DNA from: Podaxis mareebaensis | Lineage: Eukaryota; Basidiomycota; Agaricomycetes; Agaricales; Agaricaceae | Direction: 5' to 3' | Assembly (NCBI GenBank): GCA_018524725.1 | Contig: JAEUWP010000207.1 | Location: 62,001-126,000, forward strand | DNA: 64,000 nucleotides | In this document: piece by piece, positions 1 through 10,699 of the stretch | Layout of the letters: every line of letters starts with the position of its first letter | How positions within the stretch are numbered: position 1 is the stretch's first letter | Program-made: the position numbers and the translations under genes | Notes under the pieces: generated by a model | The model's input: the letters and a program-made list of their open reading frames with translations, nothing else | Databases searched by the model: none | Told to the model about the DNA's origin: nothing

Positions 1-1560
1 TCATAGCCTAATTGTTTTAGTCTATATAATATTTTAATCAGTTTATATACTCTATTGGTACTGTCAGTGCATCCTTCCAGCTGTTCCATATATATTTCCT
101 CTTTTAGTTTTCCATTTAGATAAGCATCTTTTATATTCATTTACTAGATTTTCCAGTTTTTAGATGCAGCAAGTGCAAGGATGGCTCATATAGTCTCAAG
201 CCAGACTACTGGGGAGAATATATTATTATAATCTATTCCTAGTATTTATATGTATCCTCTTGCTACAAGCTGTACTTTATATTTAATTAATTTTCCTTTT
301 TTATTATATTTTCTTGTGAATATCCATCTATTGGTAATGGGTTTTTAGTTTACTAGTAAGTTGACAAGCACCCAAGTACCCATTCTGTTTAACTAGTCTA
401 GCTCCACTTTTACTACCTTTTTCCATTCTAACTATTTAGAGGATATCATTACCTCCCTGAGTGATTTAGGTTCTGTATTCCTAAAATTGGTTTCAGCAAA
501 TATAGTGTATACAATTTCAGCAGTTGATTGGAGCTTATTGTCTTAGTCATCTTCATCTGAGTCATCAGATAATTCAGACATTGGATTATCCAACTCTGCA
601 TAGTTGTGATGAGTTTTTTGTCTTTCACTTTTCTATGGAATAATAATAATAATATTATTCTTTCTTTTCTTTAGTATTATTGTATTCTGTGAGAGTACCT
701 CTAAACTGGCTGCCTCTCCCTTATGATCAATATTATCAATTTCTGATTCTTTATAGAACCTATAATTTCATGTTATTTTTATATTTTGTATATGTACACT
801 ATAGAATTTAATTGATTTTGATCCATTTTTGAATCTTACAAAGATGTATTACTCTGCTTTTGGCTATAATTTATCTATTTTTTCATTTAGACAGAGTACT
901 TAAACTGGTGCTCCAAATTCTTAGAAGTAGCCAACCTCAGGCTTTTTGCCTGTCTATGCTTCTTTAGGTATTTTCTTTTTTAAAGCCCTTGTGTGAGTCT
1001 AATTTCAGATATATGTTATATATTCTATTACTAGTTTCCAGAGAAACTCTGGGAGTTTTTAGGCTATTATTGTTGTTCTTATTAACTTAGTAAGTATTTA
1101 ATTCATTCTTTTAGCTATACTATTCTGTGATGGTGACTAAGGTACTGATGGTTGAAGCTCTATACCCTTATCCAGGCACCAAGTCTTTATGTTATCATTT
1201 ATATATTCTTTTCTATTGTCATACCTGACTACTTTAGAAATAATATTATATTGTGTTTTTAGGTTCATTATGTAATGTTTTAGATTGTTTGCCATCTCAT
1301 CTTTTATTTTCAGAAATTTTACAATGTAATAACAACTATAATTATCAATGAAAGTGATATAATAATTATGATCTCAAATTGAGGTTGTCTTTACTGGTCC
1401 CCATACATCAGTGTGAATTAATAGTCCTTGTTCTGTCATTTATGTTTCTATTTATTTTGGGAATGGAGTTATAGTCAATTTTGCTTCTATACAGGCTATA
1501 CAGTTTAGTGGTAGTAAGTTTTCATTTATAAAAATCCCTTTAATTAGGTCTTGTTTTACC
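1..1560 (-). pseudogene. Ty1/copia pol relic (integrase and start of reverse transcriptase)
   Basis: Degenerate minus-strand coding sequence of a Ty1/copia retrotransposon, running off the left edge. Around 1380-1430 the minus strand reads IHTDVWGPVKTTS followed by YYITFIDNYS, the start of the copia integrase core. Around 245-430 it reads TWVLVNL, then ITNRWIFTRKYNKKGKL and YKVQLVARGY, the hallmark start of the copia reverse transcriptase. Stop codons and frame changes interrupt every segment, so no product is expected. The rest of the reverse transcriptase, RNase H and the 3' LTR must lie to the left of this window. The matching gag relic is upstream at 2.2-4.7 kb. Family assignment is firm; exact ends are not. 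Confidence 0.85.
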
Positions 1561-2569
1561 ATTCTCACTAGGCTCCAGTAGTTAACATAACCAAAACATT
1601 TGTATAGCTCAGTCTATATCTATTTTTAGACAGTTATATTTATACTTTTATATTTATTATTTTTATAGTTAGGGATTTTTATCTTTGCATCTAAGAAGTA
1701 TAGTCCTTTTTTCTTGTATACCTGTACCAATATATCTCCTATCATTCTATAAATAGTTATTATTCTATTGTTTGATTTAAATGTTCAACCTTTCTTATCA
1801 ACTTGTCTTAATGAGAAAAGGTTGTTTGAAGCTTTAGGCATATATAATATATCTTTTAGTGTAATTGCCCTTTTGATGCCCCTGTATTGAGTAATTAATT
1901 TAATTATTCCTCTCTCTCTTGTGTGAGCAGAGGTCTTCCCTACACTATTAATTGGTTTCATAATTGATTAGAAGTCTAAGAACATTGATTATTTATTTGC
2001 AATATGTGATATGGTAGTAGAATTAGCTATCTAATAATAGGCATCAAATTGTGTATTCATCATATGTTCATTCATCTTTACAGTAGTACTGTATACTACT
2101 TCTTTATCTTCCTCCATCAGCTCATCCTCTTGTGGGTCTTGTACCTGATGGGTATGCTCAATCCTGAGTTATTTCATGGGTGGTTTATCTTAACTCCTAC
2201 TAACTGTCCAGCACTCTTCAGTGGGGTGTCTGAATTTCCCACAATAGATATACTTTAGTTTCTCTTTGAAATGGCACTGTACTGTAATATATCCCTTACA
2301 ATTACATATCTTGCATCATTGGGATCCTGATATATACCTTTGCTAGCACTCAATCTTCTATTTCTTTCCAGTATGTGTTGCTTATATATAATAAGCTTCT
2401 TTTTGAGTTACTGTTAGGGTAGTACTTCTGCCTTTTTCTTTTCAGTAGTAATATTCATCTCTTATGACACTAATCAACTATTACATTATTAAAAGTTTAT
2501 TATTAGGGTCATCACTCTTCCTAGTATGGGTATCCATATATGCTAAGGTAAAGGTGTTCCATTCCTCTA

Positions 2570-3440
2570 GTGTTATGAACTCATTCCAGCCATCCTGTAC
2601 TAACATCATCTACCATGCCCTTATCCATAAACTCAGTCTCTCCAATACATCTCAAGGTACTACCACTAACAGTACCAACTCTACTAGCAACTTGACTCAC
2701 TACTACAACAAAGCCTTTACTAATTAATGCCTACTAGGTCATGTATCTCTATTCTCAGAAGACTGGCTAATGCTAGGCCCTCTATTCTATTCTACCAATT
2801 GCATGATAACTGAGATTCTATACATTGCTTGGAAGAATACTCCCTTCATCCATGTCTTCAACCCTGATGGCTTATATGTTCAAACAATTGCTAATAGCTT
2901 CAACTCATCTTAGGCTCATAGCTGGAAAATGATTCCTTATGCTGGAAAACCAATTGTATTCCTTTACCCCTATATAATGTATTTGCCAGAGGTTATCTCT
3001 TATATTATTAAGTATGAAGTTGTACATAGACTCTATTTTTGAGAAGTAGAAGTCTATTGCATCAATCCTAACTCCAAGAATCCACTATTCATTCCTCTAT
3101 AGCATACCCAACTCCTTTCACTCTTCAGTATTGACTCTAATATTTCTGATATCAATGAATCACCTCTAGAAGAATCTGCCATTGCTCTACCTCTGCCTCT
3201 TCCTTACCCACCTTCCTACATTATTGCAGATGCCTCCTTGTCATTATCATCATTACAGTCACTATACCATAGCTCTATAGCTGAGTCAGACTCTTCTGAT
3301 TCTCTACTTATCAGGAACTTCACAGTTCTCTCCTCTGTCTTATCTCCAGAATCATTCACCTCCAATTCTTCTAATGAATAGCTTAATCTAGATCTGGACT
3401 TGTAGTATTTGCCTTTTGTCTATTGATCAGTATATATAGA
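2570..3440 (+). pseudogene. Unidentified plus-strand protein relic inside the copia gag
   Basis: I do not recognise this. The plus strand stays open for roughly 290 codons with only about five in-frame stops, in a region so AT-rich that random sequence should stop far more often. It has a hydrophobic and aromatic middle part (LFSEDWLMLGPLFYST, NTPFIHVFNPDGLYVQTI, GKPIVFLYPYIMYLPEVI) and a Ser/Asp/Glu-rich tail near 3130-3380. Most stops could have come from Gln or Arg codons by C-to-T change. It lies antisense between two parts of the copia gag, so it is probably a separate nested insertion. It could be gag-like or a captured gene. Confidence 0.4.
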
Positions 3441-4281
3441 CTTACAGACTATCTCTTAGATTACTCCCTCGCTTTTATCTTAATTCTCTGTTCTTACTCA
3501 GTACTATCTTTGGACTTGATCTATTTTCATCTTTAGCCTAGTTCTATTCTTGTCCTGTCTCTACTCCATAGTTATGTATTTTTGATAGACTTGGACTTAG
3601 CCCTACATTATTATAGTTTTCCTATTAGGACTTTAGATATAGTACTTAAATAGCCACTCTTGTACTAGAAGTACAAGTTTCCAATATTCTCAAATTACAT
3701 CTGTATCTTCTTACTTTTGTGACTAATGTTAGTTGATGATCAGTGTAGTAGTAAACTCTCTATTAGTCATATCCTCAACTGATAGAAGTTCAACCTTTAA
3801 GTATGCTTAATTGGATACTTGCCTCACTACCTACTTACCATCATCCTTCTTAATAGATTCTAGTACTTGTGAACCATCTACTGAGATAGCTATCCCCTAG
3901 CTTAAGCATAGGTAACTAGTGATAAGAACCATCCTAACATCTGGGAGTGATGTAATAAGAATTGTTTTAAAGTCCTCTTTAGAGACAATGGAGCCCATCA
4001 AGTATAGCTTCCATTAGATCTTCTTGAGGTTATTTATGTATTTTGTAATGTTGGTACTGCTATCAACTCAGGTTGTGTATAGTGCATGATATATTGCTAT
4101 AATTGTAGATTGTCCACAAGACTCATAGACTGCCTTTAAGTTCTACTACATTTGGATAGCAGTATCCACATTATTAGTATAAATTATTTAGTTATTACTT
4201 ATGTTAGTAGCAATTAGGGCCTGAACAACCCTGTCATTTTGTTCCCATGCTTCTAGGGTTTCTTGGCCCCCTTTACTGGGT

Positions 4282-4685
4282 TTAGGGACTGTTTTTTTTT
4301 TTTTTTATTTTTTTATTTTTTAAATTGACATTTATTGCAATAGAACTAGCTACCACAAATGGGTGCATGATAGCAGTCCCAATACTGAAACTAAAAAGAG
4401 AAAAAGAAAAGGAGAAGAAAGAAGAGGAATGAGAAGGAAGAGGATAGGAGCAGAGAGCTACACTATAGGCAAATGAAATGAAAAGAAAGTGGAAACTAAC
4501 TTAACAAAATGTGAAGAGAGAGAGAAGAGATAGAAGTCAGAAGTGGAAGAAAGAGTAGGAGCAGGGAGCTAGCTATGAGACAAAAAGGGAAGGAAAGACC
4601 TTCAATACACATCAGGAACTCTATTTCTTGCAAGTCACTCTCTGCAGTTGAGGTGGCAGGTGGCAAACTCAGGAACTGTTTTTTT
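4282..4685 (-). mobile_element. Poly(A)-tailed retrocopy with target-site duplication
   Basis: On the minus strand a segment of about 370 bp ends in an A-rich tail (a T-run on the plus strand at about 4291-4320), with AATAAA about 20 bases before the tail. It is flanked by near-identical 17 bp copies, plus-strand 4282-4298 and 4669-4685, that differ by two transitions. This is the pattern left by LINE-type target-primed reverse transcription. It sits inside the copia gag, just after the start codon. The body is pyrimidine-rich and shows no clear pol III A or B box, so a retrocopied mRNA end fits better than a tRNA-derived SINE. Its source is unknown. Confidence 0.55.
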
Positions 4686-4704
4686 GACATAGCCAAGGGC
4701 TTTG

Positions 4705-5503
4705 TGTTACAAAGTTTCTTCTTTGGTTGAATGACACCTAAGTTGAGACCTATCTTTGTAGAAAGATGAGTAGAGGTCTCTGTCCTATACAGGTCTAAGG
4801 GAGCTACTTGGTTTTAACCTCAGGTGGCTGTTCACATTGTTTCTAGGCAGTGAACTTATATAGATCACACACTCTATAGAATTAATGTTAAAGAGAAGCT
4901 AAGAGGGAAAAGCTGACACAAGAGTGAAGAGCTGAACACTTAATGAGGCTTGTCTAGTTAATAATAACACATGTTAAGAGGTAATACTCATTAAGATTAA
5001 ACTTGTTAATCTACATGTCCAGATAAGGTATATATACTAGTCTAATTGACTATTAAAAAAAATAGATCAATTACAACATATGAGATGAAAACCAAAAGAA
5101 AAGGCATAAGGGTGGAGCATAGGGCATATAGGTGTAAGGCATAAAGGGAAAAGAGCATAAAGATGCATATAAAAGTCTGCAGGAGTGAATATAATTAATG
5201 CAATACAAATACAAAAAAGAAAGAGGTAAACTTATACCTAGTCTAATAATAGAAAGCATCTAAATAAGGAAGAGGTAAGTTCAGTGTCATCACAAATCAT
5301 CATCACAGGGGAAATAGATTCCATAGTACTAGTATGTGTTGTCTACCTTCTTGCACATTTCCCAATCCAGTGTCTGCCTAAGCTCTATTGTTTCCTGCCA
5401 CAAACTGATTATCATGTATTTCACCAAGTCCCATTTCTCAAAAGATTGTTCCTCAGTCTCTTTGGTCTCCTCAGTGTTTTTAGAGTGTTCAATATTTATA
5501 ACA
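4705..5503 (-). repeat. 3' LTR of the Ty3/gypsy element
   Basis: A 799 bp copy of the terminal repeat, with inverted ends TGTTA/TAACA. It aligns along its full length with 13077-13876. The differences I see are mostly C/T and G/A exchanges. A TATA stretch and the predicted transcript start are present, but the start motif carries one transition relative to the 5' copy. It abuts the copia gag start on its lower-coordinate side. Confidence 0.8.
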
Positions 5504-5515
5504 TAATCCCCTTCA
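5504..5515 (-). other. Polypurine tract next to the 3' LTR
   Basis: Minus-strand TGAAGGGGATTA lies directly before the LTR start TGTTAT. Such a purine run primes plus-strand DNA synthesis in LTR elements, and its place fixes 4705-5503 as the 3' LTR of a minus-strand element. Confidence 0.55.
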
Positions 5516-6900
5516 CAATGTCAAGTGTCTTCACTTGACTCAGTGACTCCTAGTAACATTTTCATCATTGTAAGAATATTCATGCATTTCCTCTCCTGCA
5601 TTGTCCATGACACTTCAGAGGGTACACTCAATTAATCAAGCTAACTATCATTAAGGACAAATGCATTGGTCATTTGCTCTAGGAATAATAGTGTTATTAA
5701 TTGTGTAGTGGGGGAGGTGTGGAGGAGATCTGTCATAGTGCTTGTTAGGAAATTGAGGTCCTCTGATATTGTTGGCAGTGGTGAGTCCTGCCTGAAGGAG
5801 AGTGTGACCTCAGTAGTGGTACAAATGAATAGACAAAGGAGAACTCATGTTTCTTGATAGTGGGAAATGAGAAACCTGGGATTGATTGTCTGTGGCAATG
5901 CTAGTTTCTTGTCTGATATCAAACTGCCAGGCAGATAGTTCAGTGAGTCTGTCAGCAACAAGTTAAGCTCACTCAGCAAAGATCTTTGCATAGTGGAATC
6001 CAGGACACATTCTGATGGAGTTGAGGAAGCAGTACTTCTAATAGTGTCCTAGAGCATAGTGATAGTAGAAGGGGCAATAGTATCTCAGGCATTGATCTAC
6101 CTGATGACCCACATTGCTATATTGATAGCAAGTAGTACATTAATTAGATAGGATAAGGATAGGGCTATTATGCTAAGGAGGTTCTAGATCTCTAAAAGTT
6201 CCTATTTTAATGTATTGTCAATCTACATCATGAAGTTGCTCAGATACTGTAGGGGTTCCTTGGTTCTATTAGAGCAAGGGGTTACAAGTAATGTTGCCAA
6301 ATCTAAGTCCAATTTATGAGTAGAGAAAAGTAAATATGTTCTCTTACACTTGTAAAATTATACAGTGAGTGCCTGAGAGATATTGCCTTTCTTGATCAAG
6401 TCCTGGCAAGTCAATAACCTGATTAAAGCAGGTACTGACTTTATTGGCTAGTCTGTTAGTATAGAGCTGGCAATATATTGCATTAAACTAAGTCATCCTG
6501 AAAGTGTTGAGTATTTCAGTTGGTTGATTACTACACTTAAGAGTGGACCTTGCTCAGGAAAAGGAATCTTTATATAGAGATTAGAGTTATATAGTGGCAG
6601 AAAGAGCAGTATTGCTTGCTTTTTGTATGAAACTAGTTGGAAAGATTCACCTTTGGGTGCTTTGTACTTCATATAATTTGAGCACATTGGATATTTGACA
6701 CCTGACTTTGGTAATGTCAGTGACTTGTCTTTGCTATTCTTCATAGCATAGTGACTCAGGAGTACTGAAATGATCTTCTAGTGAAGGAGTAGGTTTGTAG
6801 GTGAGAGAGGTTGGGGGTACTGAGACAAGAGTTTAAGATGAGGCTTGAGTAAAGGAAGTAGCAGAGGTAGGAGTAGTCAAGTAATTAGTAGTAGTAGTGC
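5516..6900 (-). pseudogene. 3' segment of the Ty3/gypsy internal region, function unclear
   Basis: Between the integrase tail and the polypurine tract lie about 1.4 kb that a compact gypsy element would not need. The minus strand holds an 84-codon open stretch at 6493-6744, starting MKNSKDKSLTLPKSGVKYP, plus shorter decayed pieces. I see no clear chromodomain, envelope gene or known motif. It may be an extra ORF, a long 3' leader of the LTR, or a decayed insertion. Acidic and Glu/Thr-rich coding-like sequence runs from here into the LTR (IEHSKNTEETKETEEQSF). Confidence 0.35.
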
Positions 6901-9900
6901 TAAGAGTAGTCAATATTTGAGTAGCTTAAGGTTTTAATTGAGTTTATATTGTTATTTATAAGCATCAAGAAGGGTCTTAAAATTGTGCAGGTCTATCAAA
7001 TTTTATCAGGTTCATTCTGAATCTCAGTATCCCTTCTAGTGGACTAAGAACTCTAATCTTCATCTTCTTATATAATGGTGAGCTACTATGACTTTGACTT
7101 CTCATTCTTCTTCTCCTTGGATGAGATTAGATAGGAGTCTTGAAAAGTGTTTGCCATAAATGCTATTTTCAGCAATAGGATAGAGATACTAGATATAAAA
7201 GATGTTGTGGATCTTCCAGCCCTTTGGGAAAAATAGCTCATGGGATACATTTCCTTATTTCTAATGATAGTGAACAGGCCTAATCAATAAGTAGTAATTT
7301 TTCTTGATGCAACTTAAATTAGTAAGTTATAAGCATTAAGCCAGACCTTTTAGCTAGGTTCTATTTTTGATAGCATATATGTTTATATCTGTTCTGTCAT
7401 AATTTTGCATAAAGTTTCATGTACTATTTTTGCAGCTTCTTAGATATTAACAATCTAATTCATTCTTTCTTTAGCTGATAGAGAGTTTGTTAGAGCTAAA
7501 TTAGTAGAGAAGGCTTTGAGTGGATGGCCATACATGAGTTCAAATAGAATTTGTTATTGATTGGTATATATTTTGGAATTGTAGGAGAATTCAATTAGTA
7601 GGAGGTATTCAGGCCAAGAATAGGGGTTCTGAGTACAATAGACTAATAAGTACATCTTGATCTCTTGATTGAACCTTTTAGTTGATCCATCTGATTGGGA
7701 GTAATAGGCAGTAGAGGGAGTGTAATCAATATTTAGCTTCTTGAACATGGCTTGTATTGATTTAGCTATAAACTGGGGATCTCTGTCTAAAATGATTTTA
7801 TTGGGTATTCCTATGCAAATAAATATATATTTGATCAAGATGCTAGTGATTTGATTGGCAGTAGCAGATTTAAAGGTGGATATTATGATTATTCCCTTCA
7901 TAAGGCCATAGTCCACTATAAACAACATTGTATTATATCTGTTGAGTTTAGAGAGGTTGGTAATGAGGTCTATGGATATTTGAGCAAAGGAATATAATGA
8001 TCAAGGTCCATGGATCAGTTGCAAGAGAGGCTTCAGTAGTTGTCAGACAATCTTGTATTACTGGTAGGTTGGGCAGCTTTTCACATAGTTTGTAACATAG
8101 GTATGTATACCAAGCCAGATAACATATTCTTGAAGCTTCCTAAGTATTTCAGCAACTCTAAAGTGTCTTGCAGCTAGTGTATTGTGTATATGCTGCAATA
8201 AGCACTTCTTGAGTGTGGAGTCTATAGGAAGTTAAATACAACCTTCTTGATCCAATTCTATAGCTCTATCTTTCTCTTTTTGGGCTTTATTTTCAATATT
8301 AGGGTCTATGATATTAATTTCATCATTCTCTCCTGAATTAACCAACTTTGTGTTAGCATTGGTGAAGTCACTAGCTTAGAACTTCTTTAGTGGGATAGCT
8401 ACTATAGTAATTTTAAGTTCTGTAGCTTTACTGGTTGAGGCATAGTCCAGTCTCCTAGACAAAGTATCAATGGTACAGTTCTTTAAATCAGAGATATGGC
8501 AAATCTTGATCTTATAGGTGCTGATCATTACAGACTATTAAATAGTTCATTTTAAGAGTTTTGATGGTTTGTCTAATGAGTGATATTATTGTGATCTGTC
8601 CATATTGTAGTTTTATAAGGTGATCCATTGATATAATGACACCATTCTTGTAAAGCTTGGATAATAGCAAAAAAATTCTTGCTCTAATATATGATAGTTT
8701 CATTTAGCTTACAAGAATAGTTTAGAGTAGTAAAAGTAAGGGTATAGTACTCTGTTTGAGTCTTTTTGGAGGAGGACTGCCCCTGAAGTATAAGCAGATA
8801 CATCAGTTTGGATTTTGAATAGTTTGGAGAGATCCAGAGTAATAAGAACCAGTTTCTCCAGGAAATATTATTTTAATTTCTTGAATGATTCATCTACTTC
8901 TTTCATCCAGTGAAAGGGAGTGTTTAACTTCTTGAGTAAAGTATTAAGGAGTAATGATAGATAGATATAATACTTGATGAATTTGTAATAGAAGTTGCAG
9001 AACCTGATGAATTTCTGTACATCTTAGACTGTCTTTAGGGTTGGCTAATCTACTATCCCTTTAAGTTTTACAGAGTCCATTTTGACTTTGTTTAGAGAGA
9101 TGATGAACCCAAGGTACAAGAGATTTGTCTTTTCAAATTCACATTTCTTGGGTTTGAGATAAAGATCATATTTTTACAAGATCTTGAATATTTCTCAAGT
9201 TGTCTTTCTGAGCTTGGCTTTATTGGGGCATGGATAAGGATGTCATCCATGTAGACAATGACTTTGTTTTGTATAATGAGGGGAGTGAGGATGGTGTCTA
9301 TCATGTTTTAAAATATTGCTGGACTATTACACATTCCAAAAAATATGACTATTAGTTCAAATAATCCTCAGTGGGTATAAAATGCTCCTTTCCATCTGTT
9401 TTCTTCTACAATTTGAATATTGTTATAACGAAGTCAAACATTGAGTGTAGTAAAGTATTTTGATTCTTGTAGTTTGTTGAGTATGGACTGTGTAGAGGGG
9501 ATCAAATAGCTATTTTTGACTATATATTTGTTAGGGTAACAATAGTCCTGATAAGGCCTGAGCTTTCCATCTTTCTTTGAGATGAAGAAAAATGGGGAGG
9601 CTATAAGGGATTTCAAGGATCTGATGTATCCTTTCACAAGATTCTTTTCAAGGAATTTGTTGAGCTCCTTTTCTTTAGCTAGGGAGAGCTTGTAGGAAGG
9701 GAAAGCCTTTGGAATGAAAGTTTCCTTAGTTTTGATCCTGTAGTCCTATTATTGAGTAGGAGGGAATCTTTCACTTTTCTTCTAGAAGAAAAGATTGAGA
9801 AATTCATAAAATTCTTTTGAAACAATTTTCTCTAGATTAGTTTCCTTTTTTTGTTCTCCTACTTGGGTGAATATTTGGGAATAGGAGGTCTTTGCATTGA

Positions 9901-10600
9901 CTTTAGTAAAATCTTCCTCAGAGAAGTCTTCTTCAAGCTCATTGATATAAAGTTCTAAAAGAATAGTATTAATTATTGAAGAGAGTGTAGTGTTTTCCAT
10001 CAAATATCCCCATGAGAGAGTTTATTTTGACCAATCAATGTTGAGATTGTATTTAGTGAGCCAGGAAATTTCTAAAATTACTCTGGGTCATTCCAGATTT
10101 ATGACTTGTAGTTCAGCTTTTATTTATTTTCTATAGATTGTAAAGTCAAGAATGACAAAATGAGTGATTTGCTTATTTTTATTTAGGAATCTATTTGTAT
10201 TCCTGACTTTGATTGGTTTCTTCAGTAGTGACATTTTTAGATTCCAAGTTTCAACTAGTCTATGGTCAATAAAATCTCATTCTACTTTAGAATTGATCAG
10301 TGTAAGGTTTTCTATAGATTTTTCAGAGAAATGCACAGTGATGGGGCAGTAAAAGGTGTTTGATTTATAGGTCTATAAGCACAGTTCTGAGACTGATACT
10401 TCACTTGAGAGAAAGGAAAGGGGCATAATTTCATCCTTTGGACAAGGATAAGAATCAAAAATTAGTCTGTTCAAAAACATATAGGGAGAGGAGGAAAAAT
10501 TGTCCTTTAGTGCATTTTTCTTTTCTCTAGATGATCTAGATGTAGAAGTTAGTTATCTGAGGTAAAATCCTGGATTTCCTTTATTTGAACACTGGTAGAG
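6900..10600 (-). pseudogene. Ty3/gypsy pol relic: reverse transcriptase, RNase H, integrase
   Basis: Minus-strand pol in the order that defines Ty3/gypsy. At 9434-9637 the RT reads ASPFFFISKKDGKLRPYQDY and later LIPSTQSILNKLQ. At about 9230-9260 it has the catalytic VYMDDILIHA (family YxDD). Decayed RNase H is at 8.5-8.9 kb. The integrase core at 7554-7928 shows FIVDYGLMKG, IILDRDPQFIAK (second Asp) and YYSQSDGSTKRFNQE (the usual HPQSDGQTERVN block, His changed to Tyr), then EFSYNS. Downstream pieces such as KVWLNAYNL resemble the GPY/F-side tail of gypsy integrases. Many stops, so inactive. Confidence 0.85.
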
Positions 10601-10699
10601 TTTGAGAATTTAGTAAAAATCTTAATGACTTCTTTGTCATCATCAGCTTCTTAAATTATCTCATTGATTTGAGTAAATATGGACCTTCATTTCTACTAC

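Larger units (their letters stand above)
2190..4694 (-). pseudogene. Ty1/copia gag relic with zinc knuckles, interrupted by insertions
   Basis: Minus-strand gag of the copia element whose pol lies at 1-1560. At about 3845-4255 it reads TLEAWEQNDRVVQALIATN followed by SCGQST and ITSLPD, the pattern of copia-type gag (UBN2/Retrotran_gag). At about 2450-2600 a further piece reads EEWNTFTLAYMD. At about 2250-2335 there are two decayed CCHC knuckles: CKICNCKGYITVQC, where the His is now Tyr, and YCGKFRHPTEEC, where the first Cys is Tyr. Both losses fit C-to-T/G-to-A change. A start codon fits at 4694, 10 bp inside the neighbouring LTR edge. The reading frame is split by a poly(A) retrocopy (4282-4685) and apparently by a plus-strand segment (2.57-3.44 kb). 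Confidence 0.75.

Noticed and set aside
4705..5503. This LTR as the 5' LTR of the copia element
   Set aside because: The copia gag starts just beyond it, but no primer binding site fits there, while a polypurine tract sits on the other side, as expected for the 3' LTR of the gypsy element.
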